This document shows, piece after piece, positions 51,040 to 60,725 of a stretch of DNA of 64,000 nt. The notes under the pieces are model-generated. The model was not told where the DNA came from. It saw only the letters and a list, made by a program, of their open reading frames with translations, and did not search any database. Source of the DNA: Arion vulgaris. Its lineage: Eukaryota; Mollusca; Gastropoda; Stylommatophora; Arionidae. Numbering within the stretch: position 1 is the first letter of the stretch; the number at the start of each line of letters is the position of its first letter. The translations under genes were made by a program, and so were the position numbers. Where the stretch lies: positions 83,743,941-83,807,940 of the forward strand of contig CM036753.1 of assembly GCA_020796225.1 (NCBI GenBank). Reading direction: 5' to 3'.

Positions 51040-51800
51040 ATTGAGGTACGCAAACCGTCCCCCAACATCAGAAGGAAATGACCTCATGGGGGAGGGGTGG
51101 TGTATATTTAGTGCACCCTAACATGATGCGCAGTCTCGTTCTGTATTCTTTCTAGTCTTTCCCACTGCACATGGTTGAAAGTCAGGAGTGCCAGAGCATA
51201 CACAATCACAAACAGGATCAAACCCTGTTATAAGAGACATGGGTGGTGCTGCTCACAAGTTGCCACAGCTTTTACCATCATCGCGGTGATACCTTTCTTA
51301 GCCTTCATTACCACATGGTCTATTTTTTCCGTAAAAGACTTAGATCAAACCGTAACCCCTGGTATTTCAGTACCTGAGACCTCTCTACCACCTCCGAACA
51401 CGAAGTCACAGTTGGTGTTAGAGTATTGATAATACAGTAATTCAAAGATAACCATGACACCGTTGTCTTTATCGGGTTGACCAGTGATCCTGCTTCTTCA
51501 CGTCACCTGCTTATGCGGCCTAGATCTGACTGAAGCTCTCCCACAACCTACTATCGATCCTTGACAATACATCAATACGGGGTCTACATATGGCATTGTC
51601 CTTCCCCTTTCCGTCATCTGCTTGGCTCTGATTTTCCCATATAGGCGTTTAACAGCATAAGAGATAACGGTGAACCTTGTGGTAAACCAGGATGCATTGT
51701 TGGTACATAAGCCAAACTGTCCAATTTAAACACTACCTTTTGCTGGAAGAGGGTCGTAGAGAATGAGCCGATGTTGAGTTCAATAAACTGAACCATTTAC
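51040..51800 (-). pseudogene. LINE reverse transcriptase and thumb fragment
   Basis: From 51800 downward: FQQKVVFKLDSLAYVPTM, then PGLPQGSPLSLMLLNAYMG, the reverse transcriptase PQGS/SP motif. After missing sequence, GTEIPGVTVWSKSFTEKIDH and KAKKGITAMMVKAVATCE, a typical post-YADD region. The YADD box itself is not visible. It has the same style as 5958-7000. Confidence 0.75.
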
Positions 51801-51930
51801 ACGTTTTTTCTTCTTTTTCGAACGTTTCCCTATCGACCACTTGTTAAACCACTTTTTGTGATTTGTATGCGATTTGAGTCTAAGAGCGATTGTATGTTGT
51901 GCCAGTTATGCGCATACAAATAGGCCAGCA

Positions 51931-51932
51931 CA

Positions 51933-51971
<39 letters not shown>

Positions 51972-52227
51972 CGATCACCTAAAAGACCGATGTACCAGTT
52001 CTCTCCATAAATTCATTCATGTGGAAATCTGATTCATGCAGCCTTAGCATGGGTGGGTTTCGTCACATCTTCAGCGCCGTTTGGAGCTCTGGTGCTTATC
52101 CTTCGGCGATGTGTCCGGATTCAGCCAGCGTTTACTGGGTTTGTTTGTTTGTTTAGTAGGGGATTAAAGCCTCTTTAATGTTCGCTCTACGTTAGCCTTT
52201 GGCTGTCCCCAGCCGTCCTACAAGACA
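51931..52227 (-). mobile_element. GCE 3'-end fragment next to a (TC)n tract
   Basis: A (TC)n run and TTGCGATCACCTAAAAGACC are followed by CGGATTCAGCCAGCG and GGCTGTCCCCAGCCGTCC, matching 39247-39470 in reverse. A ~38-bp piece of the retroposon described at 23774 (TTTAGTAGGGGATTAAAGCC) interrupts it at about 52142-52180. Confidence 0.7.
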
Positions 52228-52370
52228 GCAGGTTGACTTCTACACATTTAGGACACGTGCATCCGATTTCAGCCAAATCTCCTTAGTTGCCTCTTACGAC
52301 ATGCGTGGCATGTAACAGTGGTTCTATTCTTTACACCCCAAATTTGGGCCCCGGTAACTACTCGGGCGAG
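52228..52370 (-). mobile_element. SINE-B fragment
   Basis: GACTTCTACACATTTAGGAC, CGATTTCAGCCAAATCTCC, TTGCCTCTTACGACATGCG and CAAATTTGGGCCCCGG are collinear with other SINE-B copies, which supplies the right-hand part of the nested cluster. Confidence 0.8.
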
Positions 52371-52539
52371 GCCAACACTTCCGATTTCTCGGCGCTATTT
52401 ATTTACTAGGGTAGCTTCCCTAAGACCCTACCCCAATCGTCTCTTACGACATGCTGTGTAGGTCGTAGTGCTACTATTTTGTGCTCCCCTTGCGATCCCC
52501 AGCAACACATGGGCGGTTAAGTATTTCAAAGATACTCTA

Positions 52540-53640
52540 GTGTACGCATTCTCAAGGTTACATATTGTTAAACACGTTTTGGGTGGAAACCAATTCAGAT
52601 GCTATGGAGACAGAATCTCTGATAGCGAGAAACAAACTGAGGAGACATCGGTATTTTCTACGGTCGGAAAATGCCTGAGATGCTATGATAAAAAAGCGAT
52701 GTTGCTTCATATAATTGATAAATTGTGGTAAGGGGAAGGAATTGTGGAGGTGGATGGTAGTTACATAAGTAAAGTTGAACACAAGGTGTGGGCAAAGAAT
52801 ATTGTACTTTCCCAAATGGACTGCGGGTTATTTCTATCTTCTGTATCTTGATAATCATCTTAGATGAGCCAACAAATATGACAGACACCGTGCAATTAGT
52901 TCTCTTTATCAGGGGCATATACAGATTCTTCAACATCCCTCAATGGCACCATTGCGATGACATTTTTAAAAACGACGGAGATCACTTAAGCTCGAACAAG
53001 CTTTGCGGATTGAAAACAGGCGTAGCATCAGATACAATCGGCCTAAATTCACTCATGGTTGCCAATATTAAATCTTAATTGTCACATTTGAATTTAAGTC
53101 ATCTTGATGGCTCATTCCTTCATTGTATTGGTAATCAAGAAAATATGTACCAAAGTGTTTAAGGTCGTTGACATCATGCTCCATGAACTTCCATAAAATC
53201 AAGAGAACTCAACCATCGTCAATTTCAAGAATTGTCCAATCCGAGTAGGACTGTGCCAGTTATGCGCCTACAAGTAGGCTAGCACAACCGATTTCTGCAA
53301 CGCTTCCCTAGGCCCCTACCTCATTCGCCTCTTACTACATGCCTTGTAGGTCGCAGTGGTACTATTCTTTGCTCGGCAACACACGGGCGAACCTCGAGGT
53401 ATTTCGAGAAAAATGGTTAAGATGCTGACACTTTTAATGCCATTCACAGCCAGTTTGGGAAAGAGTTTTAAAAATTTCGCATCAGACACACAAAAAAACC
53501 CCAAAGTTACAGATTTTCTCACCACATTTTGATGTCGACCCTAATGCTACTTCGGCAGACCTACAAATGGAAGGTATTGAATTGAAGAGAATGACATGCT
53601 GAAATCAAAGTGGAGGGACTCGATGCCTGTATTAGTATAA
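52540..53640 (+). pseudogene. hAT (Buster/GTF2IRD2-like) transposase remnant
   Basis: In order across frame breaks: LDEPTNMTDTVQLVLFIRGI (cf. the LDESTD...TAQL.IFIRG catalytic Asp region) near 52860; NKLCGLKTGVASDTIGLNSL (cf. L.GLTTDGAPAMTG) near 52995, in which the usual TTDG Asp is lost; ELNHRQFQEL near 53210; and FDVDPNATSADLQMEGIELK near 53530. A SINE-A copy interrupts it. This is a decayed DNA transposon, not a host gene. Confidence 0.72.
53250..53400 (-). mobile_element. SINE-A copy inside the hAT remnant
   Basis: TGTGCCAGTTATGCGCCTAC, CTTCCCTAGGCCCCTACC, GCCTCTTACTACATGCC and TAGGTCGCAGTGGTACTATT are the reverse of 1470-1620. Confidence 0.8.
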
Positions 53641-53918
53641 AACGTATTTTTTTCATAAAAATATCCAAAGATCATATCAAATTACTAAAAAAATGGTCTC
53701 ACTAAAGTATTTTCGTCTGTTACAATTTTTTTTTTCTAAAGGAAGTGTGCTAAATCCAAAACAAGAAATCGATTAACTTACAACCTTCTTGATAACACAT
53801 TGCGCATTACAGTTAACCAAACACCGCCAGATTTGGATAGTCTTGTTCGGAAAGTTCAAACACAATCTTCTCTAAAAATCTGTTTGCTACTCATTTATAA
53901 TTTATTGTCCATTCCTCC

Positions 53919-54241
53919 TGTAGTAGTCTGCCAGGACCGGGCATAACCGTTCCCCAACCCCAGGTAGTAGCCAACAGACTAGACAGGTAGTTTAGATAGA
54001 GATAGGCTTGTAAAGGGAGATAAGTAGAGACTTAGTGTTTGCACACCAAAACTGCCCACTATAAGCAGATAGCAACACTAGAACGAGACATTGACGTAGT
54101 GAAACTAGTTGACGTAGATTTGTTAGTACTGCTTAGTAACGTAGTGACAACATAGGGAGACGAACATAAACACTGAAACCAGACAGACGTGTTTTGTCTG
54201 TGTCCAAGTAACATCAATAAAAATATACGAATGTCACAACA
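53919..54241 (+). mobile_element. Possible solo LTR
   Basis: The block begins TGTAGTAGTCTGCCAGGACC and ends AATGTCACAACA, so TG...CA ends. It has an AATAAA near the right end (54216) and a mid-block shift to lower AT content. No target duplication is convincing and no coding part is present. Confidence 0.3.
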
Positions 54242-54374
54242 TGATGGTTGTTTTACTATATTGTAACCGTCCTGAAGATGTATTGTCCTGAACTAAACCA
54301 CATATTATATCAGACCGTCACCACAGTGAACATCATCCCTACAACACTCCTTACCTCTCCCTCTATGCATCCAA

Positions 54375-54377
<3 letters not shown>

Positions 54378-54425
<48 letters not shown>

Positions 54426-54430
54426 CCACA
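54378..54430 (+). repeat. (TC)n(AC)n compound microsatellite
   Basis: A TC run followed without break by an AC run. Confidence 0.95.
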
Positions 54431-54869
54431 CACACTCTTTCCATTTCATTGCCGTTCTCTGCTTTTCCTCATTAATATGATTTCTTAGTATTATATTAGC
54501 TTGCACATGCAAATAATTAATAGAATGCTTTCAATATATAATGAGTATCCGGTACTCCGCATCCTCAACTTGTTCAGTTTCGGCCGCTGGCATACAAAAG
54601 GTTGTCCACCTCAGATTTAGTGCTTGAGACACCCGTACATCCAATCTGTGTAGAAGCCTTCACAACTCACTACATGTTACATTACGCTGAGAGCAGTGGC
54701 GGCTCGTGGTCATTTTGGTGGTGGGCCAGACAAAAATTTCGGAAAAATCATGGTTTTTAGGCTCGGTTTATATTTTAGTATTTACTATTATTTGTCTATT
54801 CCGCGAAGTTATTCCCCTTTACTATAATGATTTGGCACCGCATGCACAAATAACAAACGGGACAACGTT

Positions 54870-55060
54870 ACGTCAGGGTAAGTGAGCTGGCACTGATCAA
54901 GACCCTACTCCACCTCCTCGTGGTGACCCTGGATATAGACAAAAGATCATGTCTCGCTAAATGGGTAAGGATCGAGAGAGAGCTACTCTGGTATAGGTAA
55001 TAAAGCAAACGCAGACACGCCTCTTGGGTCCTAAATACTAGTGAATGCACACATCTTCTG
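54870..55060 (+). mobile_element. Fragment related to the GCE head
   Basis: GTGAGCTGGCACTGATCAAG, CTCGTGGTGACCCTGGATA and GAGAGAGCTACTCTGG match the head block of the full GCE copies (10060-10180, 33750-33840). The rest is missing. It may be the head unit as an independent repeat. Confidence 0.55.
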
Positions 55061-55404
55061 CTGATGTCTAATGAAAAAGTTGCATAAATGCAAAGCAAAT
55101 GTAAAAGTAACAACGTACGAGTCGCGTGTAAGCGTATACTCTCCTCCTGAATCAATTGTCAACCATAATTGCCAGCTCTCATTGCAAGAAAGCTGGGCAC
55201 TCTCCCCCATGCACTATAGGCAAAATGGTGAAAACTCATAATTCCTGGGTTCAACAACAACTAAAATACAGTATATACCATATAACTAAGGTACAAAAGA
55301 GATCCCTACAACCTACCGTTGACCACAGTCCTTCACCATGAAATAGCAAACAATAAAAAAAAAAAACTTTGCTTTTCTTCACTGACAGTTAACCACGATT
55401 TTTT

Positions 55405-55555
55405 ACTTCTTCTTCTTCTTCTTTGCGTTCATTCTTTACGACTAATTTTAAATCACTCTTTGTGATATGTTTGATCTTTGTCAAGAACGTGTATACGTTG
55501 CACATTGGTTTGGTAGGTCCTAAACGCATAGACTCATATGTTTAGGACATGTGGA
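55405..55555 (-). mobile_element. SINE-B distal fragment inside the hAT element
   Basis: It runs CTTCTTCTTCTTCTTTGCG, TGTGATATGTTTGATCTTTG, AAGAACGTGTATACGTTGC and TAAACGCATAGACTC, then breaks off in the middle of GGACATGTG. This is the 3' half with its GAAG tail. Confidence 0.75.
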
Positions 55556-55740
55556 TTTTTACTAAACCACTTATTATTGAAAGTCCTCTTTTCTTGCCAT
55601 CTTGTTGCACATATACAAAGCTATTTGGCTGATGTGCACCTAGCCGTTTAATTTCAAGCTTTTCTTCTATCTTTAACGAAGGAAGCGGATTTCGTAATAA
55701 ATAATCCACTTGATTCGTTTTGAATTTCGAGTAAGCCACA
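55542..55740 (-). pseudogene. hAT transposase N-terminal fragment
   Basis: The frame gives VDYLLRNPLPSLKIEEKLEI, then KRLGAHQPNSFVYVQQDGKK. This resembles the start of TTF-type zinc-finger hAT transposases (LLxxPF..L...EKLEIKRLG.PQP). The zinc finger and catalytic domain are missing. It lies within the hAT element above, pointing away from its right end as expected. Confidence 0.6.
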
Positions 55741-56563
55741 ACTTCAAAAGTAGGTCACAGCTTGTCAACCGTAAACAGTGTACGTTGTAGAAGACATTTG
55801 TATATTGAATACGAAACGGACGATTACCGTTAACGATTATAATAATAGTTAGTTACATATTTCTATTAATTCATATCCTTTTCTACTATTTTATATATAA
55901 TTTTTGATTCAATCGATAATTATACAAAGTACTATTTAATCAAGAGTCGTCGTTTAACTGTTAATTGGTTGATAGCGTAGGAACTCAGCTTTCGGTGAAT
56001 AAAATGGTTTTGGCAATTATTATTAAAGGTAGCGGTCAGAGGTCGCAATGTTACATCGTCAGTAGAGAATTTTAAAACGACCCCATAAAACATGGTGCGC
56101 TGATACGTTATATAGAGAAGCTACATTTGAAACCGTATATATAATAGTTTTTAAATAATAATATTTATATATAATTATGATTGTTATATTATTATGATAT
56201 AATATTTATATTTTAGTGTTAAATATTCAACTTTCAAAGCTAATCAGTGTCAAGTTAACAATAATAATTACGAACAAAATTTGTTTAAATAATAAGTACA
56301 GGTTAATTATTTTTGGTTTGGTAGGCATGTTCTTACTGGCCCCAAATGACCATGGGTGTATACTAATTGGAGGAAAATATGTTGAATTTTAGAATTCAGA
56401 ATGTGTGTGATATTTTAGCGTTATATATCAACTTTCAAAGCTAATCAGTATCCTGTTGAAAGTAATAATTATAAACAAATAATGTCTGAAATAATAAGTA
56501 CACGTTACTCAATATTTTTGGTGGGGCCTGGCTCCACTGGCCCTTAATGACGAGCCGCCCATG

Positions 56564-56859
56564 GCTGAGAGTATTTCAGTTTCCTGGCTCCGAAAAAAAA
56601 CTCTAGAAACATTTCCCCATGGGAAGCCAGCGCTACATAAGAAAGAGTGGATAACTCGTTTCTCCATGAAATTCTTCACAAACATATAAATCATACGAGA
56701 TTATAAAAATTAGCAATAAATATTAACAATATATTAACAAAGTCAGTTCAGTTTTAAATTGTAATGAAAATATAAATACTTTATTGCAGTTTCAATTATT
56801 TATAAACCTTGATGATCTCTATATTTTCTCATTTAATTTGACAGAATATTAGATGGACG
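56564..56859. other. No gene seen
   Basis: AT-rich spacer between the hAT element and the next LINE remnant. Confidence 0.45.
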
Positions 56860-57390
56860 TAAGGAGCCTACGCGACAACCACACGTAGTTTGACAATGGG
56901 GGTGTTGACGTGGTTGGCATCTCATAAGTAAACTAGTGTTTCCATACTCAGTAACTCTATGAGTAAGATTCGTAAAGTCGAAACAGTAATGGTGATACGA
57001 TATTCCGTGAATGTATTAATCCAGACCTGGATCAGAGAAGCTATCTACATTTTCGTTCCTGGACACTCATGAGTCAGGGGTAATGAACGAGCTAATTGAT
57101 TGGCACACTATCAAATGGAGTTGCAATGGACCGAAATGACATTCTTAATGCATTGAGAGAGTCTTACCGAACAGAGGAATTTTGGGGTTGTGACTCCCAC
57201 TCGCTGACCAGATTGAAAGAGATGGGTATTGACACTGGTACAGCCCGAAAAGAACGTCACACCAAATATGCAGAAAGATTGATTAATCAACATCGTTGGA
57301 CCGCTGGACGATGCTGGATTTGTTAAGGGGAAGATCGGAGCAGCTATAGACATGTCCGGATTCCGGAATGCAATGATGATATTCCTCCCA
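56860..57390 (+). pseudogene. LINE RNase H domain and tail
   Basis: It is collinear with 24531-25215: GCCTACGCGACAACCACACG, TTTGACAATGGGGGTG, GAGTAAGATTCGTAAAGTCG, GAGTCAGGGGTAATGAACG, GACATTCTTAATGCATTGAG, ATCAACATCGTTGGACCGCT and GATCGGAGCAGCTATAGACA. It is more decayed than that copy, with an internal deletion removing part of the first RNase H helix. Confidence 0.75.
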
Positions 57391-57719
57391 TAACTGATAA
57401 CTTAAATTGGATATTTGACGTAATTATTGTTATCTTTCTTGTAATAGTTGCAATATCGAACTGTCATATATACTTCGTACTTCTTGCATATAATTTTATT
57501 GTAACTCTGTAGTCTTACTGTTATTATTAAAGCATCTGTGTTTTCTGTTAAATTGTGCAGTTTTTAACAGCTGTTGGTTTACTATCTATTTCCTTACAAA
57601 CTCTACTTTGATCTAATTAATTTAAATGAAATATTTATAATATTAATTTTTTTTCATATTAACATAATTATTGCTGTCAAATTCAAGTATTTTCAAAGTT
57701 CATTAACTATATCAACTGT
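57391..57719. other. Probable 3' flank of the exon at 57720
   Basis: AT-rich. On the minus strand this is downstream of the stop codon of the prokineticin-like exon and may hold its 3' UTR. AATAAA-like words are common in such DNA and none is decisive. Confidence 0.4.
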
Positions 57720-58025
57720 TTAACCCATAATTGGATTGCAAAATCCAATATCTCCATAGGTTGGGTCTTCAACCTGGTTAGATTTGCTACGTTTTAAACA
57801 GTAGTAGGTGTAGTCACATGGACAGATGTCGGTTTTTGTCCAAACACCAACATACTGTACCTTGCCATTTTCCTGGATGTTCATATAACATTTGTCAAAC
57901 GACAATCCAGTACGACTGCAAGTTCCATTGAGACAACATCCGGTCTTGCCACAATCAGATGCAGTGGTGCATGCCACTGAAGGCTGACAGTCAGGCTCAC
58001 GTACAGGATTTCCGACTGCTTGAAG
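57720..58025 (-). CDS. Terminal exon of a prokineticin/colipase-like secreted protein
   Basis: The minus strand has an acceptor TTTCTTGCAG at 58026-58035, then 101 codons in phase 0 and TAA at 57720-57722. The reading has eleven cysteines: one in REPDC, then AC, SDCG, GCC, GTC, DKC, ICPC, YYC and a last one four residues before the end. The run C..x..DCG..GCC, a C after a short loop, C, then CPC and YYC is the cysteine plan of prokineticin, astakine and related colipase-fold ligands, which are secreted signalling peptides (some family members in other animals are venom components). Cys spacing, not overall similarity, is my evidence. No signal peptide is present, so it must lie in an upstream exon that I could not find. 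A LINE-loaded SINE sits about 45 bp upstream of the acceptor. Confidence 0.6.
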   Translation of the reverse strand, partial: LQAVGNPVREPDCQPSVACTTASDCGKTGCCLNGTCSRTGLSFDKCYMNIQENGKVQYVGVWTKTDICPCDYTYYCLKRSKSNQVEDPTYGDIGFCNPIMG

Positions 58026-58069
58026 CTGCAAGAAATATTGAATGGTTATAGGAATACTTCTACATGACT

Positions 58070-58990
58070 TATGAAAAGAGTAGAGGAGCCTTTTTATACC
58101 ACGTGGTATATAGGATAACACGGAGTTAGATCCGCATTTTTCATTGACCGTCGTCACACGATAAATCCAACAACCAGTAATGTTAGAAAATGAAACACTG
58201 GAAAGGGTTGAGCAATTTACATATCTTGGTAGCGTACTGACACTAAATGGTGGCACAGAGGAAGATATAAAATCACGTCTAAGTAAGGCCAGAACCGCTT
58301 TTGCCAGAATGAAACCAGTATGGAAGTCCAAAATCTACAATAGGACCACAAAGCTCTATAAAAGCATTGTTTTGCCAGTTTTGCTCTACGGATCGGAGTG
58401 TTGGAGGATGACCAAAGGAGATACTAGCAGGCTGTCAGTTTTCCACCACTCTTGTCTTCGCAGAATCTTGGGAATCTTTTGGCCAGTAAAAATATCCAAT
58501 AACCAACTACTCCAAGATACAAGACAAAAGGCAATGAATGACATACTCAAAAAGAGAAGATGGAAATGGCTCGGACATGTTATGAGAATGAGACAAGAAA
58601 TGCCTGCAAGGGTAGCCCTCACTTGGACACCAGAAGGAAAGAGAAAGAAAGGCAGACCACGGACAACATGGAGGCGCATGATGGAAGAGGAACTGGACAC
58701 CGCATCTCTGACGTGGGGCTCTGCGCTGAAGGTTGCACGGACAGGAGAGCATGGAAAGTCCTTTCTGAAGCCCCATGTGTCACTAGGCATGACGGGATTA
58801 AGTAAGTAAGTCGTCACACGATGGGTGATGAAGTCAGCATTACGCCGGTCGCCTTTACTTCCCAGCGCTTTTCCTAGTACCCAATTGAGGCTGGGTCGAG
58901 CTGAGAACTGTTACGGTTGGACAAAATTCCACGTCCACTGTGGAATTGAACCGGGACCATTAGTCTAAGAAGTGAGTACAGTAACAAATT
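58070..58990 (-). mobile_element. SINE-C copy split by a LINE insertion
   Basis: The SINE parts are 58070-58162 and 58823-58990. Joined, they align with 28256-28508: TACCACGTGGTATATAGG, TTTTTCATTGACCGTCGTC, GGGTGATGAAGTCAGCATT and CCAATTGAGGCTGGGTCGAG. The tRNA-like head is in reverse at the right (GAATTGAACCGGGAC). The interruption is the RTE-like copy next listed. Confidence 0.85.
58163..58809 (+). mobile_element. 5'-truncated RTE-like LINE with 13-bp target duplication
   Basis: GTCGTCACACGAT is exact at 58150-58162 and 58810-58822. The 647-bp insert is open from its first base to the stop before its TAAGTAAGTAA tail, about 210 codons: LERVEQFTYLGSVLTLNGG, LYKSIVLPVLLYGSECWRM, LRRILGIFWPVKISNNQLL, WKWLGHVMRMRQEMPARVAL, then KRKKGRPRTTWRRMM. 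This is the post-catalytic half of an RTE-type ORF with no 3' UTR. The intact frame and perfect duplication mark it as a young insertion. Confidence 0.9.
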
Positions 58991-59069
58991 CGTTACTTCG
59001 GCTATCACTGATGAATAGAAAAAAAAATAAATGTTAGACATGCATAGATAGATCTCTTGTGAAACGCTA

Positions 59070-59165
59070 AACATTGATTGATTTTATTGATTTAGTGCCA
59101 TCATAGTTGTACTTTGATGGATAACCATGTGTGAACCACTCTCTTTCTTATGCAGAAAGATTGCA
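59070..59165 (-). mobile_element. SINE-F fragment
   Basis: TTGATTGATTTTATTGATTT, AGTGCCATCATAGTTGTACT, GATGGATAACCATGTGTGAA and CTCTTTCTTATGCAGAAAGA parallel 19476-19570 and 63881-63960. Confidence 0.55.
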
Positions 59166-59474
59166 GAGGGGGAAAATAGACGAGATGACAAACATATCAT
59201 TCACTTTGAACATTAACATCATGGAACGAAAGCATATCATGATCAACATCGCATTTGATAACGTCATTTTAAAAAAATAAGAAATTGTGTGTCTGTGATA
59301 GTTTAGTTCTTTGATAAGTAGAACAAAGGATAGAGACTTGAGCAGACAAAGACATAACTGTTGTGATCTTACTTTTTTAACTATTAACGTACATGAGTTC
59401 AATATTTAGACATCTTCCCAACTCCAAAAGGCTAGTGTTGAGATGTATTTTGTGAAATCAGCTGAAATGTAACA
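59166..59474. other. No gene seen
   Basis: AT-rich, no recognised element. Confidence 0.45.
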
Positions 59475-59790
59475 CCAAATATATGCTTCATCATTAAATA
59501 GCTTGTCCTGAGCAGAACTTTGTCACCCCAAGTCTACCGGAATTTCTCTCTCTCATATGCCAGATGTCCTGCCTCTTCAGCCGTCATGTTCAAACCATCA
59601 GTTACATCCTGAATCCATCTTCTCCGTTGTCTTCCTCTTCTTCTCTTTGTCAGTATGCCTCCTTCCATGATGGTCTTCTCCAGCCCTTCATGTCTTTTTT
59701 AAATGTCCAAAATATCTAAATTTTCTCTTTCTTATTTGTAGCATCAGCCAGTTTTCTTTGATTTTGAGTTCTTTCTTTGAATACATGCTT
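59475..59790 (-). pseudogene. LINE 3' fragment (21190 family)
   Basis: The plus strand carries AGCTTGTCCTGAGCAGAACT, ATATGCCAGATGTCCTG, GTCATGTTCAAACCATCAG and TTTCTTTGATTTTGAGTTC, which reverse-complement to the 21680-21960 tail: KENWLM, a FGH-like step, a basic RRR stretch, and KFCSGQAI at the end. Confidence 0.65.
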
Positions 59791-59869
59791 AAGTAGGTTA
59801 AAACTAAAACAGTTAAAAGTCTTGGTTCAAAAATTCACTGATAACCAGACCTCAACTTTAGAGAGAGTG

Positions 59870-60170
59870 TGTTGTCGTCGATACGGAAGTTGATAACAAG
59901 ATACGGAAGACTGAGCTCGCGACCAAGTGGCGTAGACATTCCCGAGTTCACGACTAGATTGGCCAAAAATTATCGACGTGCACATGGTGCGTGGTTGAAT
60001 TACAGGAGGCCTTGATCCTTCATTTGTGGATCTAAATTACAAGTACCTCTAAAGTCGGAGTAAGACTCGTCGGAATGGTTATGGATACTTGTGATAACGA
60101 AAGCAATCCTTCGCGCGAAAATTAGCCAGAGGCACAGTGACTACGTCTGATTTCATTTCAGTCAAACGAA
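59870..60170 (+). mobile_element. SINE-J copy, diverged
   Basis: AAGTACCTCTAAAGTCGGAG, GACTCGTCGGAATGG and GATAACGAAAGCAATCCTTC match 3560-3640 and 22210-22250. The upstream GGCGTAGACATTCCCGAG and GTGCGTGGTTGAATTAC may be its tRNA-like head. Confidence 0.5.
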
Positions 60171-60340
60171 ACAGAGAGAGAGGGCAAGAGAAAGGCTTAG
60201 TATATAAAAATATGATCTATCAACACCCACCCCTCTCCCCTCAAACTTTACATTCAGCCTTGAATACATCCGGTGCTGTTTTGTGCGCATGACGTTTCTT
60301 TTTCTAATCAAAATTATTTAATTATGTACTTGTTTTCCTA

Positions 60341-60725
60341 ACTTCAATGACGTTAGGGATACGCTGGGGTGAAGGGCAATGAGAGAGCAGATGCACTGGC
60401 GGGCAATGCTACGATTGAAAATGGGTCTTCTATGGACAGAAGCGACATCATCAACGCTCTAAGAGAAAACATACGTTCTGAAGATTTCAACGACGAAGAT
60501 AAGAGGTATTCTCTACTCGATTGCGGAAGTTGTACATACCGATAGGTGCGGCAAGACGGGAAAACCACGAGAGAAAATCAATCAGATACATCAGTCAACA
60601 CAGAATGGGAGTTGTTAGTCTAATCACACTGCGATACATGATTGGGAGGAGATCGGAGCAATTATGAACTTGTCCGATGTGCGATCAAGATGATCCTTAA
60701 ATGAACAATGTGCAATGTACTTCAA
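60341..60725 (+). pseudogene. LINE RNase H end and C-terminal tail
   Basis: GYAGVKGNERADALAGNATI is the last RNase H motif, followed by SSMDRSDIINALRENIRSED, then after breaks RRSEQL and TCPMCDQDDP. It belongs to the same family as 24531 and 56860, but this copy keeps the last RNase H motif intact. Confidence 0.75.

Larger units (their letters stand above)
51800..52520 (-). mobile_element. SINE-A copy split by nested insertions
   Basis: The 3' part lies at 51800-51930 (reverse of the CTACTTGTAGGTGCATAAC-type end and GAAGAA tail). The 5' part and core lie at 52371-52520 (plus strand GTCTCTTACGACATGCTG, GTAGGTCGTAGTGCTAC). Between them sit a TC tract, a GCE fragment and a SINE-B fragment. GGCCAGCACATC on the left and GGCCAACACTTC on the right look like the diverged target duplication. 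Confidence 0.7.
54694..56563 (-). mobile_element. hAT element with 8-bp target duplication
   Basis: GCTGAGAG at 54686-54693 repeats exactly at 56564-56571. The ends are CAGTGGCGGCTCGTGG and, in reverse, CATGGGCGGCTCGTCATT. An 8-bp duplication with CAG-type inverted ends is the hAT hallmark. The minus-strand transposase N-terminus at 55542-55740 sets the orientation. The interior holds a GCE-like fragment and a SINE-B copy. The right terminal region is duplicated once internally (56210-56345 versus 56412-56545). Confidence 0.82.

Noticed and set aside
52468..53078. A host zinc-finger or GTF2IRD2-type gene
   Set aside because: Only broken transposase-like blocks occur, with a SINE inside, no introns and a lost catalytic-region Asp. 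A decayed hAT transposon explains it.
57720..58331. A 203-codon frame extending the prokineticin-like exon upstream
   Set aside because: The upstream part crosses a splice acceptor, then SINE and LINE sequence. The extension is chance read-through of repeats.
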